A stretch of 64,000 nt of DNA from an uncultured Prevotellaceae bacterium (GTDB lineage Bacteria > Bacteroidota > Bacteroidia > Bacteroidales > Bacteroidaceae), in contig CAMBDA010000014.1 in the NCBI GenBank assembly GCA_945865175.1, forward strand, positions 1-64,000. The letters run 5' to 3'. Each line of letters starts with the position of its first letter. The first letter of the stretch is position 1. Of this stretch, positions 35,853 to 43,629 are shown piece by piece. The notes beneath the pieces are model-generated. The model saw nothing but the letters and a program-made list of their open reading frames with translations, searched no databases and had not been told where the DNA came from. The translations under genes and the position numbers were made by a program.

Positions 35853-38075
35853 ATGAAAAAGAAGAAACTGTTTGCAGGCCTTGTCCTGCTGGGTTGCATC
35901 CACACGGGTGCTGTGGCGCAGGAGTCGGCCACCGATTATCCCTTCCGCAACCCCAAACTCTCCGTCAAGGAGCGGGTGGATGACCTCATCGCCCGCCTCA
36001 CCCTGGAGGAAAAGGTGAAACTGATGAAGCACAATGCCCCGGCCATTGAGCGGTTGGGCATACCGGCTTATAACTGGTGGAACGAGGCGCTCCACGGTGT
36101 GGCCCGCACCAAGGAAAAGGTCACCGTGTTTCCGCAGGCCATCGGCATGGCCGCCACCTTCGACACCGAGGCACTTCGCCGCATGGGCGATGTCACCAGC
36201 ACCGAGGGCCGCGCCCTCTTCAACGAGTATTTGAAGAAGGGCGGCGTGCCCCAGTACTACGGTCTCACCTACTGGACCCCCAACATCAACATCTTCCGCG
36301 ACCCGCGTTGGGGACGCGGACAGGAGACCTACGGTGAGGATCCCTACCTGACAGGCCAGATGGGCATGGCCATGGTGCACGGTCTGGAGGGCAACGACCC
36401 GCATTACCTGAAGGCCGTGGCCTGTGCCAAGCATTTTGCCGTGCACAGCGGTCCCGAGGGTGTGCGTCATTCCTTCGATGCGCGTCCGGCGCTCTACGAC
36501 CTGTGGGACACCTATTTGCCCGCCTTCCGCGACCTTGTGTGCAAGGCCGGTGTGCATGGCGTGATGTGTGCCTACAACCGTGTGGACGGACAGCCTTGCT
36601 GCGGCAACGACCCCCTGCTGGTGGACATCCTGCGCAACCAGTGGCAGTTCCAGGGCTATGTAACCTCCGACTGCTGGGCCGTGTCCGACTTTGCCAGTTA
36701 TCACAAGACACATCCCAACAACATCGTGGCCGCCAGTGATGCCATGCTGGCCGGCACCGACCTGGAGTGTGGCGACCTCTACCAGCTCTTGGCCCAGGGC
36801 GTGGAGAAGGGGCTCCATTCCGAGCGCGACATCAACACCTCGCTCTCCCGCCTGTTCACCATCCAGATGAAGCTGGGCATGTTTGACCCCCAGGAGATGG
36901 TGCCCTATTCGCGCATCGGCCGCGACGTGGTGGAGTGTGAGGCCCACCGCCGGCATGCCCTGCTCATGGCACGCGAGTCGATGGTGCTGCTCAAGAACGA
37001 GCGCACCACCCTTCCCCTCAATGCAAAGAAGATCAAGCGCATTGCCCTTATCGGGCCCAATGCCGACAACCAGTCCACCCAGCTGGGCAACTATTTCGGC
37101 GTGCCATCGCGCAACATCACGCCCCTCCAGTGTCTGAAGGAACGCTATGGCGACCGCATCACCATCGACTACTATGCGGGCACCGACATTGCCGGCCCGC
37201 TGAAGGAAGGCCCTTCCGCCCAGCAGATTGTGGCTGCGGCCAAGAAGGCCGATGTCATCATCTTTGTGGGCGGCATCAGTGCCGACTATGAGGGTGAGGC
37301 CGGCGATGCAGGTGCAGCAGGCTTCTCGGGCTTTGCCAGCGGTGACCGCACCAACATTTCCCTGCCTCAGGTACAGCTCGACCTGCTGAAGGCACTCAAG
37401 GCTACCCGTCGTCCGCTGGTGCTCGTGAACATGTCCGGCTCGGTGATGGACTTTGCATGGGAGAGCAGCAATGTGGAGGCCATCCTGCAGGCCTGGTATG
37501 GCGGTCAGTCGGCCGGCGAGGCCATCGTGGATGTACTCTTTGGCGACTACAATCCTGGCGGGCGCATGCCGCTCACCACCTATTGCAGCGTGGACGACCT
37601 GCCCCCCTTCGACAGCTATTCGATGGAGAACCGCACCTATCGCTATTTCAAAGGCAAGGTGCGCTATCCCTTCGGCTACGGCCTCAGCTACACCACCTTT
37701 GCCTATAGCGGCCTCGCCTGCCAGCCCGAGGTGACCACGGGTCAGAAGGTGGAGGTGTCGGTCAAAGTGAAGAACACGGGCAGCCGTGAGGGCGACGAGG
37801 TGGTTCAGCTCTATGTGGCCCATCCCCAGGACGGCCAGACTATCCGTCCCATCCGTTCGCTCAAGGGCTTCCGTCGTGTGCATCTGCAGGCCGGCGAGGA
37901 GCGTGAGGTGCGCTTTACCCTCACCCCCGAGGACTTGGCGCTCTGTGACCGCAAGGGCAACCTCATTCAGCAGGCGGGCGATGTCAGCATCTTCGTGGGT
38001 GGCGGACAGCCCGGCTATACCGAGGGCGTTTCCTGCCAGCTCGCCATGAAGGGCGATGCCTACGGATGCTTCTAG
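35853..38075 (+). CDS. GH3 glycosidase, beta-xylosidase/beta-glucosidase type
   Basis: The protein has 740 residues. The signal MKKKKLFAGLVLLGCIHTGAVAQ could be cleaved after AVA or processed as a lipoprotein at LLGC. The N-terminal TIM-barrel has AYNWWNEALHGVAR, KHFAVHSGPEG and VTSDCWAVSDF, where D273 is the expected nucleophile. A sandwich domain follows, and the C-terminus has the fibronectin-like domain (YPFGYGLSYTTF, then VKNTGSREGDEVVQLY). The NWWNEALHGVAR form is typical of the xylosidase-like branch. It is probably co-transcribed with the GH43-like gene, so together they fit hemicellulose side-chain and end-group removal. Confidence 0.92.
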   Translation: MKKKKLFAGLVLLGCIHTGAVAQESATDYPFRNPKLSVKERVDDLIARLTLEEKVKLMKHNAPAIERLGIPAYNWWNEALHGVARTKEKVTVFPQAIGMAATFDTEALRRMGDVTSTEGRALFNEYLKKGGVPQYYGLTYWTPNINIFRDPRWGRGQETYGEDPYLTGQMGMAMVHGLEGNDPHYLKAVACAKHFAVHSGPEGVRHSFDARPALYDLWDTYLPAFRDLVCKAGVHGVMCAYNRVDGQPCCGNDPLLVDILRNQWQFQGYVTSDCWAVSDFASYHKTHPNNIVAASDAMLAGTDLECGDLYQLLAQGVEKGLHSERDINTSLSRLFTIQMKLGMFDPQEMVPYSRIGRDVVECEAHRRHALLMARESMVLLKNERTTLPLNAKKIKRIALIGPNADNQSTQLGNYFGVPSRNITPLQCLKERYGDRITIDYYAGTDIAGPLKEGPSAQQIVAAAKKADVIIFVGGISADYEGEAGDAGAAGFSGFASGDRTNISLPQVQLDLLKALKATRRPLVLVNMSGSVMDFAWESSNVEAILQAWYGGQSAGEAIVDVLFGDYNPGGRMPLTTYCSVDDLPPFDSYSMENRTYRYFKGKVRYPFGYGLSYTTFAYSGLACQPEVTTGQKVEVSVKVKNTGSREGDEVVQLYVAHPQDGQTIRPIRSLKGFRRVHLQAGEEREVRFTLTPEDLALCDRKGNLIQQAGDVSIFVGGGQPGYTEGVSCQLAMKGDAYGCF

Positions 38076-38135
38076 CCGAGGGAAAAAGTCCTCTCCCCCC
38101 CCCCTCACTCCTCCTGTTTAGGGGGGGGAGAAAAA

Positions 38136-38392
38136 CGCCCTGGAGGGGCAACAAGCCACCAGCCCAGGGCAGAATGGAGCGAAGCGGAATGGCACCCTGG
38201 GTAATAAAAACGGATAAATTGAAAAACGCCCTACAGGGGCAAAAGCAGGACTACATGTCGGGGTTAATATCAATAATCTTACTGATAGTCTGGCTTTTGC
38301 CCCTGTAGGGCGACGGTTTGTGTGTGTGGCTTGATAACCCAGGGTGCCGCTTCGCTCTGCCCTGGGCTGATGGCAGGTTGCCCCTTCAGGGC
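38136..38392. repeat. Nested-palindrome element, copy A
   Basis: Three inverted-repeat shells surround a core. The outer arm CGCCCTGGAGGGGCAA pairs imperfectly with TTGCCCCTTCAGGGCG. The middle arm begins CAGCCCAGGGCAGAATGGAG and pairs with its inverted form ending GCCCTGGGCTG. The inner arm CGCCCTACAGGGGCAAAAGC pairs with GGCTTTTGCCCCTGTAGGGC. The core is AT-richer and holds TTACTGATAGTC. Copy B at 41740-41998 is nearly identical and in the same orientation. Confidence 0.8.
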
Positions 38393-38405
38393 GTTAGTTG
38401 CATCC

Positions 38406-38610
38406 GGCCGGGAAATGCCTTGCAAAATTTTTGCAGAGATGATTCTGGCCGGGAAATGCCTTGCAAAATTTTTGCAGAGATGATTCCGGCGGGGAAACGC
38501 CTTGCAAAATTTTTGCAAGGATGATTCTGGCCGGGAAATGCCTTGCAAAATTTTTGCAGAGATGATTCCGGCTGGGAAATGCCTTGCAAAATTTTTGCAG
38601 GCATGATTCT
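38406..38610. repeat. Tandem array, five 41-bp units
   Basis: Units run 38406-38446, 38447-38487, 38488-38528, 38529-38569 and 38570-38610. Each carries the near-palindrome TTGCAAAATTTTTGCA and ends GATGATTC plus one base. They differ by only a few substitutions. The array starts 13 bases after element copy A. Because 41 is not a multiple of three, repeated peptide motifs appear in all frames and no true gene is implied. Confidence 0.9.
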
Positions 38611-38726
38611 GCTCAGAAACTTGTCATATCATTCATTTCAGGTCCGCCGCATGCCAAATGCACGTTTTTTCCCCCTTTTTGTTCAAATCTTTGCCCGAAG
38701 ATGGCGTTGTATTGGAAAATTTTCCT

Positions 38727-38734
38727 TAACTTCG
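38727..38734 (+). promoter_or_regulatory. Possible promoter of the DUF6261 gene
   Basis: TAACTTCG resembles the Bacteroidota -7 box with one change (TTCG for TTTG). A TTG at 38707-38709 is 17 bp upstream. The leader to the ATG would be about 60 bases and includes a small hairpin at 38761-38773. Confidence 0.35.
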
Positions 38735-38801
38735 CATTCGGTTTCACCAACCTCGGTCTTGCGGAAACTCCGCTTGGCGACAATAGAATAACCTCAAAAT
38801 T

Positions 38802-39686
38802 ATGATCGTCATGAGACATTTCAAATCTGTTTATCTCAAGAGTATGAGAAACGGCGTTCATTTCCTCTTCGTGAAAAGTGTGCTCGACAGAGCCAAGGGC
38901 GACGCCAAAGTGATGAACAAGGCTGCCAAGCTGGTGGGTATCCTCGAAACGGCTGTGGCCAAGGAGGACGAATGCCTCACGTTGAGCCGCAAGAATTTCA
39001 AGAGCGACGAAATCAAGCAGGCCGATCAGGACCGCGACACGCTCTACGCCAAGTTCCGCGCCATGGTGAAGAGTTTCCTCGACATACCCATGCAGGAGGA
39101 GGCCGAGGCCGCCAAGTACCTATGGCAGAGCATCAAGGACTACAACATCGACACCAAGAGCAACCTGCAGCAGGAGACGGGACTGCTCCTGAACCTTGTG
39201 GCCGACCTGCAAGGACCCCTTGCCACGCACGTGGAGACGCTGGGGCTGACCCGTCTGGTGGAGAACCTCAAGCAGACCAACGAACGCGTGAACGACATGC
39301 TGCTGCAGCGCACCGAAGACCGTAGCGGGCAGGTGCTGGGTGCCCTCAGAACCGCCCGCTTTGCCACCGACGATGCCTACGACGACCTTGTGGAGGTCAT
39401 TGATGCCCTGGCTATCCTCGAAAGCGTAGCCGACTATGCCTCCTTCATCAACTACGTGAACACAGAAATCACACAGTACATGCGCAACGCCATGAGCCGT
39501 AAGGCCACTTCCTCGCAGCCCCTTCCCGGCACGGACGGCGAAACGCCCGACGACGGCGGCACCACCGGCGGTACGGAAGACGACAATACGGGCACGGGTG
39601 GTGGTGACACCGGTTCGGGCGGCGACACGGGCGGCGAGTCCTCCGGCGGCAGCGACAGTGGCAGTGATGCTCCGGCCTTCGACTGA
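38802..39686 (+). CDS. DUF6261 family protein
   Basis: The protein has 294 residues. No signal peptide is seen. About 235 residues are predicted helical and rich in charged and polar residues, with the family pattern of repeated helices (LRTARFATDDAYDDLVEVID near residue 185). A tail of about 60 residues made almost only of G, D, S, T and E (low complexity) follows. DUF6261 proteins are common in Bacteroidales as accessory genes, and no function is known to me. The gene lies inside the segment flanked by element copies A and B. Confidence 0.75.
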   Translation: MIVMRHFKSVYLKSMRNGVHFLFVKSVLDRAKGDAKVMNKAAKLVGILETAVAKEDECLTLSRKNFKSDEIKQADQDRDTLYAKFRAMVKSFLDIPMQEEAEAAKYLWQSIKDYNIDTKSNLQQETGLLLNLVADLQGPLATHVETLGLTRLVENLKQTNERVNDMLLQRTEDRSGQVLGALRTARFATDDAYDDLVEVIDALAILESVADYASFINYVNTEITQYMRNAMSRKATSSQPLPGTDGETPDDGGTTGGTEDDNTGTGGGDTGSGGDTGGESSGGSDSGSDAPAFD

Positions 39687-39829
39687 CAAGGCGCTCCGGC
39701 CGCACGGCGTGTTCACGGCAGGGCATCGGGCCGGTTGCCGCAATTGACCCTGCTTTTCCCGCTGACATTAAATGAATGTATATATTTTGTTCAAACTTAT
39801 CTATAACCATTAATTTAACTCAAGGAATT

Positions 39830-41485
39830 ATGAAAAAAAATGTTGAAAAAGTGTTTGGCCCATTATGGCAGTTCTGCCTGATGTGTTGTTTGTTGGCCAC
39901 GGTACCGTTCGCGATGAGTTCCTGCTCAGACGATGATGACGATGTAAATCCGGATGCCCCTGTTTATGGGGCTTCAAACGAATCGGTGAGCATCAAGAGC
40001 GAGAAGGATCATAAGCACCTCCAGACGCATCGTTCAAGTGACAATTTCTCAACAAAAGGACTTGTTGACAAGCAATTCTATTTATGGACCTGTACCGACA
40101 AGGGGGCAGAGTTTGATGTATGGCAGGACATTCCTAAGGCAGATGATGATGTGATTTTCCAGAACCTGCGCGACGGAAGCATCACACTTAGCAGACCGCT
40201 GGACAATCTGTACATCTCTGACCCGGAGGGCGCATCAAGTGGGTTTACGGTCACCTGTAAAGCCATCGATGGCGGCAATTATGCTTCTGGGTCTATCTTT
40301 GTTGAATGTGCCAAGGGCCATAAGGATGGCCAGAGTAATCGTGCAAGCGACAATTTCAGGCTGGACGGATGTGGAAGGTACCGTGTGACTAACGTGTCCG
40401 GCCAATCCATCGGCTTCAAGATAATGCGTGATGATTCGGGCACAGACCCTATTCTGTATCTGGGCCTTAAAGAAAACTGCATTATCGATTGCTGCAAGGG
40501 AGATGAGGTGTATGTGGCGAATACAGATGTAAGCGCGCCCACAGTGCTCGTGTTCGAGCCGTATCATGATGATCCCGTAGCCAACTGGATGTCGTATATT
40601 CCCGGCAGTACGAACTATCGCGAACTCACGATTCCCGGCACTCATGACACCGGCACATATAAAGCAAGCCCGGGTTTCTCCCGTTGCCAGAATTTTGATG
40701 TCTACACGCAGTTGTGTTGTGGCATACGCTTCCTTGACATACGTCTGAACGATGACCTGGGACTTTGTCATGGGGATGACAATCTGGACCTCCCGTTCTC
40801 GGATGTCGTAGACCAGATGGAGCGTTTCCTGAAGGAGCACGAGAAGGAAACCATCCTGATGTCTGTGAAACAGGAGAGAGGAAGTAAGCTGGCCGAGAAG
40901 TTCAAGGATTTTGCCAGCAAGAATGATGTCCTCAAGAAACGCCTGTATACGGGAAAGAACACTGAAAAGTTGGAGAACCTCAGAGGAAAAATCGTTCTGC
41001 TGCGTCGTTTCAAGAACAATTCCAACGATGCGTATGGTGTAGACCTGGAAAACGGATGGCCGGAGAATGGTACAGCTTCATATACTAACCCAGACGGCGA
41101 GAATATATATATCGAGGACCTCTACTTTAAAGTACTTAATGAACATGATACAAAGGAGAAGAGTGACTCCATAGAATCAGCCTTCAAGAGCGCATGTGAA
41201 TCTGTGAACAAGGACCGCCTGTATATCGTATATAACACCATTTCATGTAAAATCATTGCTGCCCGCACTCCATGGGACTATGCATGGGACGAAGACCTTA
41301 ATCCTTATATGTGCAGTGCTCTCAATAGCATTCTTGACAATAACTACAGCGAAGAGGAAAAAATCTACCGGCTTGGTATCGTACCTCTTGACTTCTTCAA
41401 CAAGGAAGGCTATGACGACCCCTACCACCTGACGTGGAAACTCATTAACACAAACTTCAACTACACACTGTGTAAGAAAAAATAA
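39830..41485 (+). CDS. Lipoprotein with PI-PLC X-type phosphodiesterase domain
   Basis: The protein has 551 residues from the ATG at 39830; an upstream ATG would add a stretch that is not signal-like. The lipoprotein signal ends AMSSC, followed by an aspartate run. Residues 65-235 hold two related beta domains that share the pattern R-S/A-S-D-N-F (near 68 and 171). The catalytic domain then shows LTIPGTHDTGTY with H272 and DLGLCHGDDNLDL with H314, the two histidines of bacterial PI-PLC enzymes. It probably cleaves a phosphodiester in a lipid head group or glycan. Codon use seems more AT-rich than in neighbours. Confidence 0.82.
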   Translation: MKKNVEKVFGPLWQFCLMCCLLATVPFAMSSCSDDDDDVNPDAPVYGASNESVSIKSEKDHKHLQTHRSSDNFSTKGLVDKQFYLWTCTDKGAEFDVWQDIPKADDDVIFQNLRDGSITLSRPLDNLYISDPEGASSGFTVTCKAIDGGNYASGSIFVECAKGHKDGQSNRASDNFRLDGCGRYRVTNVSGQSIGFKIMRDDSGTDPILYLGLKENCIIDCCKGDEVYVANTDVSAPTVLVFEPYHDDPVANWMSYIPGSTNYRELTIPGTHDTGTYKASPGFSRCQNFDVYTQLCCGIRFLDIRLNDDLGLCHGDDNLDLPFSDVVDQMERFLKEHEKETILMSVKQERGSKLAEKFKDFASKNDVLKKRLYTGKNTEKLENLRGKIVLLRRFKNNSNDAYGVDLENGWPENGTASYTNPDGENIYIEDLYFKVLNEHDTKEKSDSIESAFKSACESVNKDRLYIVYNTISCKIIAARTPWDYAWDEDLNPYMCSALNSILDNNYSEEEKIYRLGIVPLDFFNKEGYDDPYHLTWKLINTNFNYTLCKKK

Positions 41486-41504
41486 CCGGCACATCCTATA
41501 GCAC

Positions 41505-41541
41505 AATTGGGGACATTGGAAACACTTCAATGTCCCCAATT
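41505..41541 (+). terminator. Terminator-like hairpin after the PI-PLC gene
   Basis: AATTGGGGACATTG at 41505-41518 and its exact reverse complement at 41528-41541 form a 14-bp stem with a 9-base loop, 20 bases after the stop codon. No strong T-run follows, so the terminator call is moderate. Confidence 0.5.
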
Positions 41542-41583
41542 AATGGTTCATCCGACATTTGGAGTGACTTCCCTATCTTCAAA

Positions 41584-41722
41584 GAAGGGGTGACATGATT
41601 TCATATCCATGCCTGCAATGGGCATCATGTGGGGATTCGCGCCCCCTGATATGGAATTATGCCGCCCTTTCTTGTTGGGGTGTAATCGTAAAACCCCGAA
41701 GGGGTGACATAATCCCATATCC
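41584..41722. repeat. Cluster of GGGGTGACAT-type arms
   Basis: An arm at about 41587-41608 (GGGGTGACATGATTTCATATCC) appears inverted at about 41650-41672 with few changes, and again in direct orientation at 41701-41722. A distant relative with arms AGGGGTGGCAT lies at 49387-49427 between two convergent genes. This seems to be a second family of non-coding repeats. Confidence 0.5.
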
Positions 41723-41739
41723 GTGGTTACGCCATGGTG

Positions 41740-41998
41740 CGCCCTGGAGGGGCAACCTGCTCTCAGCCCAGGGCAGAATGGAGCGGAGCGGAATGGCACC
41801 CTGGGTAACAAAATGGATAATTGAAAAACGCCCTACAGGGGCAAAAGCAGGACTACATGTCGGGGTCAATATCAATAACCTTACTGATAGTCTGGCTTTT
41901 GCCCCTGTAGGGCGACGGTTTTTTTGTGTGTGGGGCTTGATAACCCAGGGTGCCGCTTCGCTTTGCCCTGGGCTGATGGCTTTTGCCCTTCCAGGGCG
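41740..41998. repeat. Nested-palindrome element, copy B
   Basis: Nearly identical to copy A (38136-38392), in the same orientation, with all three inverted shells and the core retained. The CCTGTTTAGG box that precedes copy A lies, inverted, after copy B, as expected if the element is symmetrical and can carry the box at either end. Confidence 0.8.
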
Positions 41999-42010
41999 TG
42001 AATCCTCCTC

Positions 42011-42907
42011 CTAAACAGGGGGATTGAGGGGGTCTGTTGGTCCCTGTTCCCCAAACGATATGCAGAAGCTGACGTGGTAGCCTGCCACGGGAGTGTCCAG
42101 GAGGGTGAGGTCGCCGCCTTGGTGGATCATGAGCTGGCGCGAGAGGGGAAGGCCGATGCCTGAGCCTTGGGATTTGGTGGTGAAGAAGGGGATGAAGATG
42201 TTGCGGGCCACCTCGGCGGGGATGTTCCGGCCGTTGTTACTCACCAGCAGGAAACTGCCGGCCCATTGGAGGCAGACGGCGGTGGCACCGGCTTCCACGG
42301 CGTTCTTCACCAGGTTGAGCACCACCTGGGTGAGCATCTGCTCGTCGGTGTGCACCATGGTGGCCCGGGGAATCTCTGTCTTCCACGTGAGGGAGGGATG
42401 GGTGGCCTGCATCCGGGCTGCAAAGGTGCTGAGGTCCACGGCTGTGCGCATGGGTCGTTGCATCTGTGTGAGCTTGCGGTAGTTCTCCACGAAGGTGAAG
42501 AGATGGTTCGACATGTCGTGGATGGTGAGGATGCCTTCCCCGTAGTCCGAGGCCTTTGCGGGCGGATTCTCCAGCAGGGCCTGGCTGATGCTGCAGATGG
42601 GGGCTGTGGCATTCATTATTTCATGGGTGAGCACGCGCGTGAGGCGCTGCCAGGATTCCACCTCGTTGCGGGCCACCAGTATGCGTATGTCCTGCCCCAG
42701 CTCGTTGAGTGTGCGCAGCAGGGCCCGCTCGCCCGGCAGCCAGCCCACCACGGGGAGGCTGAAGGTGAAATCGTGGTTGCGCATAGCTTCGCGCATTAGG
42801 TGGGCGCGGCGCTTAAGTCTGCGCTGGTGGTGCGCGAGGTAGCCTGCAGCAGCCAGGGCGGCGGCCAGCAGGAGTCCTAGATGAAGAGGTGTGAGCGTGA
42901 GGGTCAT
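42011..42907 (-). CDS. Sensor histidine kinase with minimal input region
   Basis: The protein has 298 residues from the ATG at 42907, which overlaps the stop of the response-regulator gene (ATGA). One membrane helix covers residues 8-24; there is no periplasmic sensor domain. A soluble linker leads to the H-box RVLTHEIMNATAP with H95. The N-box reads NLVKNAVEAGA and the glycine box GSGIGLPLSR. The last nine residues, PTDPLNPPV, and the stop codon are encoded by the repeat box at 42011-42022. It should phosphorylate the adjacent regulator. Confidence 0.88.
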   Translation of the reverse strand: MTLTLTPLHLGLLLAAALAAAGYLAHHQRRLKRRAHLMREAMRNHDFTFSLPVVGWLPGERALLRTLNELGQDIRILVARNEVESWQRLTRVLTHEIMNATAPICSISQALLENPPAKASDYGEGILTIHDMSNHLFTFVENYRKLTQMQRPMRTAVDLSTFAARMQATHPSLTWKTEIPRATMVHTDEQMLTQVVLNLVKNAVEAGATAVCLQWAGSFLLVSNNGRNIPAEVARNIFIPFFTTKSQGSGIGLPLSRQLMIHQGGDLTLLDTPVAGYHVSFCISFGEQGPTDPLNPPV

Positions 42908-43428
42908 GTCCTTTTTATTTTTGCATAGAGTGTCTGCCGTGTGATGCCCAGCAGTTTGGCGGCTTCGCTGATATTGCCGTCGCAACGCTCCACCACCTTG
43001 TGCACATAGTCCATGGTCACCTCGTCCAGGGGCGCTACCTTGCGGCTACGCTCGACGGCCTCCCGCAGGATGCCGAGGAGCTTGTTGTTGTCCCACGGTT
43101 TTGTCACAAAGTCGGCCGCTCCCTCCTTCATCCCTTTTACGGCCAGACCGATTTCGCCGTAGGCAGTGAGCAGCACTACGGGTATGTGGGGAAATTTCTT
43201 TCGGATGGTGCGTAGCCACAGCAGTCCGTCGTGCCCGGTGTTCATGCCGAGCGTGAAATTCATGTCGAGCAGCACCACGCTGATGTTCTCCCGCTCCATG
43301 ACGGACAGTATCTTCGCCGGGTCGCTGAGGGCGACCACACTCTCGAATGCACCTCCCAGACACAGCCTCAGGGCGGTGAGGATGGCTGGATTGTCGTCTA
43401 CTGCCAGTAGTTTTCCGTATTTGTCCAT
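42904..43428 (-). CDS. Response regulator, receiver plus Fis-type HTH
   Basis: The protein has 174 residues from the ATG at 43428, 31 bases below a -7 box; a longer upstream frame would include the promoter and is rejected. The receiver domain has DD at 11-12, the phospho-acceptor D55 in VVLLDMN, T88 and K110. The C-terminal 25 residues, GNISEAAKLLGITRQTLYAK and on, form a Fis-like helix-turn-helix as in NtrC-type proteins, but no AAA+ ATPase domain lies between them. It resembles the PrrA/ActR arrangement. It is divergent from the efflux operon. Confidence 0.88.
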   Translation of the reverse strand: MDKYGKLLAVDDNPAILTALRLCLGGAFESVVALSDPAKILSVMERENISVVLLDMNFTLGMNTGHDGLLWLRTIRKKFPHIPVVLLTAYGEIGLAVKGMKEGAADFVTKPWDNNKLLGILREAVERSRKVAPLDEVTMDYVHKVVERCDGNISEAAKLLGITRQTLYAKIKRT

Positions 43429-43458
43429 ATATAGGCGTTGTGTTTTTTGTATGCGGTG

Positions 43459-43466
43459 CAAAGTTA
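43459..43466 (-). promoter_or_regulatory. Promoter of the two-component genes
   Basis: Minus strand TAACTTTG, matching the -7 consensus, 31 bases upstream of the response-regulator ATG. Confidence 0.5.
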
Positions 43467-43586
43467 CGCATATTATTCGGGACAGCGGCACGGGGGAGTG
43501 TATGATTTTCATACAATATGGAAGAATTATTTTGTGCGGGAAGGTCTGAGACCCGTTTTTTTCTTGGTGATGAAGAGGAGGAGGCG

Positions 43587-43594
43587 TAACTTTG
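43587..43594 (+). promoter_or_regulatory. Promoter of the efflux operon
   Basis: TAACTTTG -7 box with TTG at 43564-43566 (20-bp spacing). It is about 120 bp from the divergent regulator promoter, so the space between could hold the regulator's binding sites. Confidence 0.5.
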
Positions 43595-43629
43595 CCGTAC
43601 AAAAACAATCATTCTACGGACAAACGACA

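Larger units (their letters stand above)
38076..38801. other. Long non-coding repeat region
   Basis: No gene is supported in this 726-base gap. It holds a C-rich tract with a CCTGTTTAGG box at 38093-38129, nested-palindrome element copy A at 38136-38392, and five 41-bp tandem repeats at 38406-38610. Short open frames over the repeats result from their sequence. The last 190 bases are the upstream region of the DUF6261 gene, with a possible -7 box at 38727-38734. Confidence 0.7.
41486..42010. other. Non-coding repeat region after the PI-PLC gene
   Basis: No gene is seen. The stretch holds a perfect 14-bp hairpin at 41505-41541, a set of imperfect inverted and direct arms with GGGGTGACATAAT-type sequence at 41584-41722, and nested-palindrome copy B at 41740-41998. 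The CCTAAACAGGGGG box at 42010-42022 lies across the 3-prime end of the histidine kinase gene. Confidence 0.7.

Noticed and set aside
35826-38108. A 760-codon open frame antisense to the GH3 gene
   Set aside because: It mirrors a clear GH3 gene with all family motifs. Its predicted protein is low in identifiable motifs and arises from the base bias at codon positions.
38279-38604. Open frames reading through the 41-bp repeats
   Set aside because: The repeat length is not a multiple of three, and the peptides are just translations of the array with no start signals.
38406-38610. CRISPR array
   Set aside because: Units are contiguous with no unique spacers, and no cas genes are nearby.
43428-43608. 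Longer start for the response regulator
   Set aside because: It would place the -7 box inside the coding region, and the receiver domain starts cleanly at 43428.
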